Shown here piece after piece: positions 1 to 4,521 of a stretch of 5,798 nt of DNA; position 1 is the first letter of the stretch, and the number at the start of each line of letters is the position of its first letter. The notes below the pieces were generated by a model that ran no database searches, had not been told where the DNA came from, and saw only the letters and a list, made by a program, of their open reading frames with translations. This stretch comes from Bacteroidota bacterium (GTDB lineage Bacteria; Bacteroidota; Bacteroidia; Chitinophagales; LD1). The position numbers and the translations under genes were made by a program. Location: NCBI GenBank assembly GCA_028288545.1, contig JAQBNQ010000629.1, forward strand, positions 1 through 5,798, read 5' to 3'.

Positions 1-325
1 ATTGCTGCCTGTATCTTCAACAAACTCTACCGGTGAATTGAAGGAGGATTTTGCCGGACAGACCACCGCATCTAACAATAATGCAGGAAATGAATTCCAG
101 GTATTGCCTAATCCAGCCAGCAACGAAATTGTAACCGGCAACGCACAACTACCGCAGCAAAATCAAATGCTGTTAACCGATATGCAAGGCAAAACGGTAT
201 TGTCAGTTCAAAATATACAACCAGCCCAGCACCTGGATATAACCCAGGTTCCAGCCGGTACATATATTGTGCAGTTTACAGGCGGGGGGCAGGTTTCTAA
301 CTCTAAAATTATTATCACGCATTAA
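1..325 (+). CDS. C-terminal end of a T9SS-exported protein (type A sorting domain), 5' partial
   Basis: The reading frame is open from the left window edge (first whole codon at position 2) to TAA at 323-325, giving 107 visible residues; the real start lies upstream. Residues about 32-107 match the T9SS type A C-terminal sorting domain (Por_Secre_tail). A PNPAS motif at residues 36-40 is followed by a DMQGK turn (60-64), then a PAGTYIV strand (84-90), and the protein ends in a KIIIT strand close to the C-terminus. In Bacteroidota this domain directs a protein across the outer membrane through the type IX secretion system, where it is normally cleaved as the cargo is released or anchored. Residues 1-31 are a Ser/Thr/Asn-rich linker. 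The catalytic or adhesive part is outside the window, so the cargo function is unknown. A strong terminator follows at 380-410. The family call is secure; nothing more specific can be said. Confidence 0.88.
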   Translation, partial: LLPVSSTNSTGELKEDFAGQTTASNNNAGNEFQVLPNPASNEIVTGNAQLPQQNQMLLTDMQGKTVLSVQNIQPAQHLDITQVPAGTYIVQFTGGGQVSNSKIIITH

Positions 326-379
326 TAGGACTAGGATTATCCGGCTACGTTTTTAGCGTAGTTGATGTTTGTACTTAAT

Positions 380-410
380 ACGCCCCAATGTCAGGGGCGT
401 TTTTATTTTT
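380..410 (+). terminator. Rho-independent terminator after the T9SS protein gene
   Basis: There is a perfect 7-bp GC-rich stem, ACGCCCC at 380-386 pairing with GGGGCGT at 394-400, with a 7-nt loop (387-393). A T-rich tract follows immediately (401-410, nine T in ten). It sits 55 nt after the stop codon of the upstream gene on the same strand, so it most likely ends that transcript. It lies only 5 nt before the start codon of the next gene, so it also bears on how that gene is expressed. Confidence 0.85.
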
Positions 411-415
411 GTTCC

Positions 416-919
416 ATGACATCCGAAGCCCAGTTGCTGATCGACAAATTTGAAATGCAAAAGCATCCTGAAGGTGGTTACTTTAAAGAAACTTACCGGG
501 CAGATGAAAATATTTTAAAGGCCTCTCTTCCTGATAGATTTAATGGGCGTAGAAGTTTTTGTACAGCCATTTATTTTTTACTGGAGGGCAATCAGTTTTC
601 GGCTTTTCATAGAATTAAGAGTGATGAACTATGGCATTTTTATGCGGGCCAGCCTTTAAACGTTTACGTTATTGAACCGGCCGGAGCATTTCACATTTTG
701 CGTTTGGGGAATAGGCCCGATGCGGGTGAAACTTTCCAGGCCGTGGTTAAAGCAGGCAGTTGGTTTGCTTCGGCACCAGCGCAGCCAGATTCATTTTCGT
801 TTTTGGGTTGTACTGTATCACCCGGGTTTGACTTTGCTGATTTCGAATTGGCCAACGCCAATGATCTCGTGGCTTTGTATCCAGAATATGAAATGGTGAT
901 ACGAAAATATTGCAGATAA
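416..919 (+). CDS. DUF985 cupin-superfamily protein
   Basis: This is a 167-residue single-domain protein of the Cupin_5/DUF985 family (PF06172). Family hallmarks appear in order: an N-terminal helix and HPEGGYFKETYR (17-28), TAIYFLL (50-56), FHRIKSDELWHFYAG (64-78), VKAGSWFAS (111-119) and the C-terminal CTVSPGFDFADFEL (132-145). His65, Glu71 and His74 lie where a cupin metal or ligand site would be. The family has solved bacterial and yeast (YML079w) members with a cupin fold, but no established reaction; binding of a small sugar-like or metal ligand is only an inference. ATG 416 is chosen because an in-frame start further upstream would place the terminator hairpin inside the coding region, and because family members have the short helix that begins here. 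ATG 452 (residue 13) is possible but would remove that helix. No Shine-Dalgarno sequence is visible. The gene converges on the methyltransferase gene, with 10 bp between the two stop codons. Confidence 0.88.
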   Translation: MTSEAQLLIDKFEMQKHPEGGYFKETYRADENILKASLPDRFNGRRSFCTAIYFLLEGNQFSAFHRIKSDELWHFYAGQPLNVYVIEPAGAFHILRLGNRPDAGETFQAVVKAGSWFASAPAQPDSFSFLGCTVSPGFDFADFELANANDLVALYPEYEMVIRKYCR

Positions 920-929
920 AAAATGAGGA

Positions 930-1415
930 TCAGAACAGGGTAGGACTTTTGCCCGATACATTGCCCTCCAATTCCAATAACCATTTCTTTCGCCATAGGC
1001 CACCGGCATAGCCTGTTAACTTTCCGTTTTCTCCGATAATACGATGACATGGAATAATGATGGCTACGGGATTGTTTCCATTAGCAAGCCCTACTGCGCG
1101 GACTGCGCCGGGGTTCTTAAGCATATTTGCTATACGCAGGTAAGATGCTTTATCTCCATAGCCTACTTTGCACAATTCGGCCCAAACACTTTTTTGAAAG
1201 TCTGTTCCATCAGGGTCGGTCGTAATGGTAAACTCTTTTCTTTTGCCCGCAAAATATTCCTGCAGTTCAGTTTTGCACTGGCTCAAAATTTCAGGCACTT
1301 CTTCAGTTTCACCCGCCTCGTCAACAAACATAACTTCGGAAATAAAATCACTGGTACCCGAAATTTCAATGATTCCTATTGGGGAAGTAAATGAGGTAGT
1401 AAATTGCTGGTCCAT
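930..1415 (-). CDS. ogt: Methylated-DNA--[protein]-cysteine S-methyltransferase (Ogt/MGMT type)
   Basis: This 161-residue protein repairs O6-alkylguanine (and O4-alkylthymine) by moving the alkyl group irreversibly onto its own cysteine. The active-site motif is IPCHRI (121-126), with nucleophile Cys123 followed by His124 and Arg125. The DNA-binding helix-turn-helix region runs from SYLRIANML (91-99) through AVRAVGLANGNNP (104-116); Arg106 corresponds to the arginine finger that replaces the flipped base. The conserved GKLTGYAGGLWRKKWLLELE segment (131-150) closes the domain. The N-terminal 1-70 is the short, variable ribonuclease-like subdomain. There is no AraC-type or Ada N-terminal Zn domain, so this is the stand-alone repair enzyme and not the Ada regulator. 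Its length is normal for the family. The start is the only plausible ATG; the start codons of this gene and the divergent reductase gene are 51 bp apart. No clear terminator separates it from the convergent cupin gene. The symbol is by family; the ogt and ada-type names are used interchangeably for such proteins. Confidence 0.93.
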   Translation of the reverse strand: MDQQFTTSFTSPIGIIEISGTSDFISEVMFVDEAGETEEVPEILSQCKTELQEYFAGKRKEFTITTDPDGTDFQKSVWAELCKVGYGDKASYLRIANMLKNPGAVRAVGLANGNNPVAIIIPCHRIIGENGKLTGYAGGLWRKKWLLELEGNVSGKSPTLF

Positions 1416-1466
1416 TTTTTATTGTTTGAGGGGGATATTGTAAAAGAAAATTATCAATTTCAGGTC

Positions 1467-2108
1467 ATGAAAAATATAGTTGTTTTTGGCGCCGCCGGTA
1501 GAACAGGAAAATACGTTGTTCAATATGCCCTTGAAGCCGGGCATAAAGTTACAGCTTTCGTTTTGCATCCTTCGCATCTTACGGTGTCGCATCCCAATCT
1601 TGAAATTGTAGCAGGTGATGTATTACATGAAGAAGAAAAAGTGGCAGGTGTAATAAAAGGAAAAGATGTTGTGATTTCTGTGGTGGGCACTAACCAGATT
1701 GATGGAGATGCTGTTAACCTGATGAGTGATGCCGTGAAAATTTTTGTAAAGGCCATGAATGAATTTGGAATTAAACGGGTACTTGCAGTGGGTGGACTTG
1801 CAGTACTGCAGTTAAACGAAACGATGCAGATGATTGATAAGCCGGATTATCCTGCGCAGTATAAAAATATAGGTCAGGGTCATAACAAGGTGTATAAGGT
1901 GCTTCGCGAAACTAAACTTGACTGGACATTTGTTTGCTGCCCGGACATTATTGATGGCCCTAAAACGGGTAAATACAATGTAAACAAAGACTATCCTGCT
2001 GAAGGGCAATTCCAGATCTTTACCGGAGACCTGGCAGATTTTATTTTGAAGGAAATGATTGAGAACAAATTTTTAGCAACCCGCGTGGGAATAGCTAATG
2101 CAAAATAA
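1467..2108 (+). CDS. NAD(P)-binding atypical-SDR protein (NAD(P)H-binding/BLVRB-like)
   Basis: This 213-residue Rossmann-fold protein has the N-terminal dinucleotide motif IVVFGAAGRTG (4-14; glycines 8, 11, 14), the acidic turn GDV (50-52) after the second strand pair, VVISVVGT (68-75) and KRVLAVGG (103-110). Near the C-terminus it has an LDWTFVCCPDIIDGP segment (151-165), as in the atypical SDR group that includes biliverdin reductase B-like and NmrA/YwnB-like proteins (NAD(P)H-binding, PF13460). The classical SDR YxxxK catalytic pair is not clearly present, so the substrate and even catalysis are uncertain; a flavin or quinone reductase or a redox-sensing role would be guesses. ATG 1467 is chosen over an in-frame upstream ATG at 1404 because the Rossmann strand starts directly after it and the longer form would overlap the methyltransferase start codon. 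A near-match to the Bacteroidota -7 box (TATTGTTTG, one base too long) lies at 1420-1428; this is weak. The gene ends 11 bp from the convergent repressor gene. Confidence 0.85.
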   Translation: MKNIVVFGAAGRTGKYVVQYALEAGHKVTAFVLHPSHLTVSHPNLEIVAGDVLHEEEKVAGVIKGKDVVISVVGTNQIDGDAVNLMSDAVKIFVKAMNEFGIKRVLAVGGLAVLQLNETMQMIDKPDYPAQYKNIGQGHNKVYKVLRETKLDWTFVCCPDIIDGPKTGKYNVNKDYPAEGQFQIFTGDLADFILKEMIENKFLATRVGIANAK

Positions 2109-2119
2109 ATTTTCGCGTT

Positions 2120-2908
2120 TTAATTGGTCTTCAACTCATCCACATCCTTTTTCAACTCCTGCATCATGTGCAAAATATTTTGAAAGGAAAGATCGCTGCC
2201 TTTATTCAGGTAGCTGATATTTAATACAGCTTTCCATATTTCAAGCACCTCATCAATTTTAATAGGATAGGCAGGATATGAAACATTGTCGCTGCGCAGT
2301 ATCAGCGTTCCGTTTTCTTCCAACTGGTTAAAAACGCGTTTGTAAACGATGCCATCGTGTTTTGAAATAAGAATGTAAGTATGTCCGTCCTTAATGGTTT
2401 TCCAGTTATCAATGTATTCGCCAACAATAACGGTACCCGGTTGAACCGGCAACATCGAGTCGCCTTTAATTTCAAATGCCCGGTAAGTACCGGTGGGCAA
2501 AAAGGGTAAACGAAATTTATTCAACTCCTTAATGTAAGTAGGGTCTGCGTAACCTGTAAGGTATCCGGCAGCAGCTTTTACGGGAACCATCTCAATATTT
2601 TCATTGTCCTTCTTATCTACGGTAATAGCCAATACCCGGAGGTTTTTTCCCGTCATGTCGTTTTGCAATTGCTCATCGCTGAACAGGGCCACTTTTTCAG
2701 TCTGCCGCAAGTCCTTGGTAATTAGGCTATCAATGGTGTACTTGAAAAGCTTCGACATTTCATAAAGGGTTTCGTAGGTGGGTCTTGCCCTTCCTTCCTC
2801 GTAAGCCCCAACAAGCGAGCGCTTTATGTTAAGCTCTTCGGCCAGGTCATTTTGCGTCCAGTTCTTTAACTTGCGCAGAAATTTCATGTTGGTGGCAATA
2901 AAATCCAT
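2120..2908 (-). CDS. XRE-HTH/S24 LexA-like self-cleaving repressor
   Basis: This 262-residue protein has an N-terminal XRE/Cro-CI helix-turn-helix (about residues 8-62; WTQNDLAEEL at 17-26, then the recognition region KRSLVGAYEEGRARPT at 29-44). A linker follows, then a C-terminal peptidase S24 domain. Visible catalytic features are the probable scissile Ala114-Gly115 in KAAAGYL, nucleophile Ser151 in KGDSMLP (148-154) and general base Lys190 in VYKRV. Gly115 to Ser151 is 36 residues and Ser151 to Lys190 is 39, close to the layout of LexA and UmuD, so the protein looks able to cleave itself. In the family, RecA-ssDNA filaments stimulate this cleavage and release target promoters. The HTH is of CI/XRE type, not the LexA winged helix. 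Residues 242-259 form an a/d heptad (Phe242, Ile245, Met249, Leu252, Val256, Leu259), a likely short coiled coil added after the S24 fold. It is divergent from dinB across 78 bp, so repression of dinB and of itself is the natural inference. No phage genes are nearby. Confidence 0.9.
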   Translation of the reverse strand: MDFIATNMKFLRKLKNWTQNDLAEELNIKRSLVGAYEEGRARPTYETLYEMSKLFKYTIDSLITKDLRQTEKVALFSDEQLQNDMTGKNLRVLAITVDKKDNENIEMVPVKAAAGYLTGYADPTYIKELNKFRLPFLPTGTYRAFEIKGDSMLPVQPGTVIVGEYIDNWKTIKDGHTYILISKHDGIVYKRVFNQLEENGTLILRSDNVSYPAYPIKIDEVLEIWKAVLNISYLNKGSDLSFQNILHMMQELKKDVDELKTN

Positions 2909-2940
2909 AGCTAATCATTTTAGTTATTAACGAAGATAAG

Positions 2941-2948
2941 CAAAAATA
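2941..2948 (-). promoter_or_regulatory. Candidate -7 promoter box for the S24 repressor gene
   Basis: Read on the minus strand, these bases are TATTTTTG, an exact match to the Bacteroidota -7 consensus TAnnTTTG. The box is 32 nt upstream of the repressor ATG, which would give a leader of roughly 25-30 nt. No convincing -33 TTTG element is seen at the expected spacing, so the call rests on one short box in an AT-rich spacer. It overlaps the left arm of the dyad at 2943-2959, which would suit autorepression. Confidence 0.35.
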
Positions 2949-2959
2949 TTTAGTATTTT
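2943..2959. promoter_or_regulatory. Candidate operator dyad between the repressor gene and dinB
   Basis: There is a perfect inverted repeat, AAAATA (2943-2948), 5-nt spacer, TATTTT (2954-2959), near the middle of the 78-bp divergent spacer. The motif TTTAGT occurs three times in the spacer (2919-2924, 2949-2954, 2957-2962), the last two 8 bp apart and overlapping this dyad. An 8-bp palindrome, GGAATTCC, lies next to it at 2963-2970. Dimeric XRE/S24 repressors bind dyads of this size, so this is a plausible operator for the neighbouring repressor. AT-rich dyads also arise by chance, so confidence is limited. Confidence 0.35.
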
Positions 2960-2986
2960 AGTGGAATTCCCTAATCAATCCAACTA

Positions 2987-4222
2987 ATGGGCCGTGCAAT
3001 CCTTCATCTTGACCTTGATTCATTCTTCGTATCGGTGGAGCGGCTGTTTGACAAAAGTCTTATCGGTAAACCTGTAATTGTTGGCGGAACCAGCAATCGT
3101 GGGGTGGTTAGCTCTTGTAGTTACGAGGCGCGTCAGTTTGGGGTGCATAGTGCAATGCCTATAGTTAAGGCGAAACGACTTTGCCCCAATGGTATTTTTG
3201 TAAGCGGAAGAATGAGCGATTATGGCAAATACTCAGGCATTGTAACCGATATTATTGAAGCCCGCTCGCCCATGTTTGAGAAAGCTTCTATCGATGAATT
3301 TTATATTGACCTTACCGGAATGGATAAATTTTTTGGGGCCTATAAATGGAGCAGCGAGTTGCGCCAGGCTATTATCAAGGAAACCGGGCTGCCTATTTCA
3401 TGGGGTTTGTCAGTGAATAAGATGCTGGCAAAAATGGCTACCAACGAAGCTAAGCCTAATGGTCAGTATATGATTGAGCCGGGTAAGGAGCAGGATTTCC
3501 TGGATTCGAAACATGTCTCAAAAATTCCGATGTGCGGGGAAAAGACAGTTGAGTTTTTAGCGACCAAGGGAATTCAAACAATTTATGACCTGCGACAATT
3601 TAGTGTAGAGGCTTTGCATGGCTGGTTAGGCAAACAGGGAAGCTTTTTGTGGAAGCGCTCGCATGGCATTGATACCGGCGAGGTTCACCCATACCACGAC
3701 CCCAAGTCGATGAGCAGCGAACGGACATTTGGTACCGATACAAATGATCTGGAGTGGTTAAAGAAAGTGCTGATGAGCCTTGCTGAGAAATTGGCTTTTG
3801 ATTTAAGAGGAGAAAGCAAGCTTGCATCCTGCGTTGCGCTTAAACTCCGCTATTCTGATTTTTCTACTCATACAAAGCAAATGGCCATTCCGGCTACTTC
3901 CAATTCGAAGATACTTATTGAAAAGACGCTGCATTTAATGGATGAATTTTACGAGCGCGGAAGAAAAGTGCGGCTGGTGGGAGTGAAGTTTACAAATCTT
4001 GCTGAAGGCAATTACCAGATAAACATGTTTGATGACCGCGATAAGGATATACTGTTGTATAAGGCCATTGACGAAATGAAAAACAAGCATGGCGAGGGTA
4101 AAGTTATTCTTGCTCAAAACCTTAATATAAATGTGAGAGAGCATCACGACTCCCGTGCAGCCCTGCACAAAGAGGTAAAGCGCGAAGAAGGTAAAGCGAA
4201 GAAAGCCGGTAAGAAGGAGTAA
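2987..4222 (+). CDS. dinB: DNA polymerase IV (Y-family translesion polymerase)
   Basis: This 411-residue Y-family polymerase copies past damaged template bases in an error-prone way. The palm/fingers region (about 1-165) carries HLDLDSFF, with catalytic Asp9 and probable steric gate Phe14, then SCSYEAR (43-49), and SIDEFYIDLTG with catalytic Asp103 and Glu104. An HhH thumb follows (about 175-205, around IPMCGEKT), and a little-finger domain from SMSSERTFG (241-249) to about 345. The sequence is DinB-like rather than UmuC-like in RGVVSSCSYEARQFGVHSAMP and in the SSERTF strand. A sliding-clamp binding motif, QINMF, sits at 344-348. About 60 residues follow it: a DD...LYKAIDEMKNKHGEGKV segment as in the longer Bacteroidota form, then a lysine-rich tail (395-411). 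This explains the length above the 351 residues of E. coli DinB. ATG 2987 begins exactly at the first palm strand. The divergent S24 repressor 78 bp away is the likely regulator. No dnaE2 or imuA-like partner follows within the window. Confidence 0.96.
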   Translation: MGRAILHLDLDSFFVSVERLFDKSLIGKPVIVGGTSNRGVVSSCSYEARQFGVHSAMPIVKAKRLCPNGIFVSGRMSDYGKYSGIVTDIIEARSPMFEKASIDEFYIDLTGMDKFFGAYKWSSELRQAIIKETGLPISWGLSVNKMLAKMATNEAKPNGQYMIEPGKEQDFLDSKHVSKIPMCGEKTVEFLATKGIQTIYDLRQFSVEALHGWLGKQGSFLWKRSHGIDTGEVHPYHDPKSMSSERTFGTDTNDLEWLKKVLMSLAEKLAFDLRGESKLASCVALKLRYSDFSTHTKQMAIPATSNSKILIEKTLHLMDEFYERGRKVRLVGVKFTNLAEGNYQINMFDDRDKDILLYKAIDEMKNKHGEGKVILAQNLNINVREHHDSRAALHKEVKREEGKAKKAGKKE

Positions 4223-4521
4223 TTTCTTATGAGGAAGTCAGTAGCGATGCTCTGCTTCAACGTAGAATTAAATTCCCATCTCAGGGGTACCGTTCCCCAT
4301 TGTTGTAACACGTAATTGCATCCTTCAGGGCATTATTTGCATTTCAAAAAACGGAAACATTAATAAGGTAATGTCAGTGCACCAGGTGTGAATGATGTAA
4401 TTTTTTAAAGAAGTTGTGTAATGACCCCGGCTATAGGTGGTCTCATCTTTGCATCTCAATTCCTGGAATGAGCGATTTTGCTATCGCGGTTATCTTATCA
4501 CTAAACTATAAATCTGAATAT
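4223..4521. other. Noncoding stretch between dinB and the repeat-protein gene
   Basis: This 299-nt region holds no convincing gene. Short structures visible are: a 4-bp GGGG/CCCC hairpin (4284-4298) followed by a weakly T-rich ATTGTTGT, possibly a poor terminator for dinB; a 6-bp dyad ACATTA/TAATGT with a 6-nt loop (4357-4374); and a 5-bp hairpin GCGAT/ATCGC (4472-4487) within the probable leader of the next gene. CATCTTTG at 4444-4451 differs by one base from the Bacteroidota -7 box TAnnTTTG and would give a leader of about 65 nt, but no -33 partner is evident. None of these is strong on its own. Confidence 0.4.

Noticed and set aside
345..361. CTACG/CGTAG hairpin after the T9SS protein gene
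   Set aside because: It is a 5-bp stem without a T tract; the much stronger terminator 19 nt downstream explains transcript ending.
691..1050. 119-codon open frame on the minus strand across the cupin and methyltransferase ends
   Set aside because: It overlaps two well-supported genes, matches no family and has a low-complexity basic start; it is a shadow frame.
1044..1394. 116-codon plus-strand frame inside the methyltransferase gene
   Set aside because: It is antisense to an intact PCHR-motif enzyme, with Phe/Ser/Cys-rich translation and no domain.
2120..2908. Prophage CI repressor marking an integrated phage
   Set aside because: The domain plan is CI-like, but no integrase, att-like repeat, Cro partner or structural phage gene is present; neighbours are housekeeping-type genes.
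2987..4222. UmuC as an alternative identity for the polymerase, with the repressor as UmuD
   Set aside because: Conserved blocks are DinB-like, and the S24 protein keeps a full DNA-binding domain, unlike UmuD. Only the post-clamp tail recalls UmuC.
4210..4229. TAAGAA/TTCTTA inverted repeat spanning the dinB stop codon
   Set aside because: It is AT-rich with an 8-nt loop and no T tract, so it is a poor terminator and expected by chance.
4229..4315. 28-residue short open frame after dinB
   Set aside because: There is no ribosome binding site, no recognisable sequence and no support beyond an ATG and a stop in a noncoding stretch.
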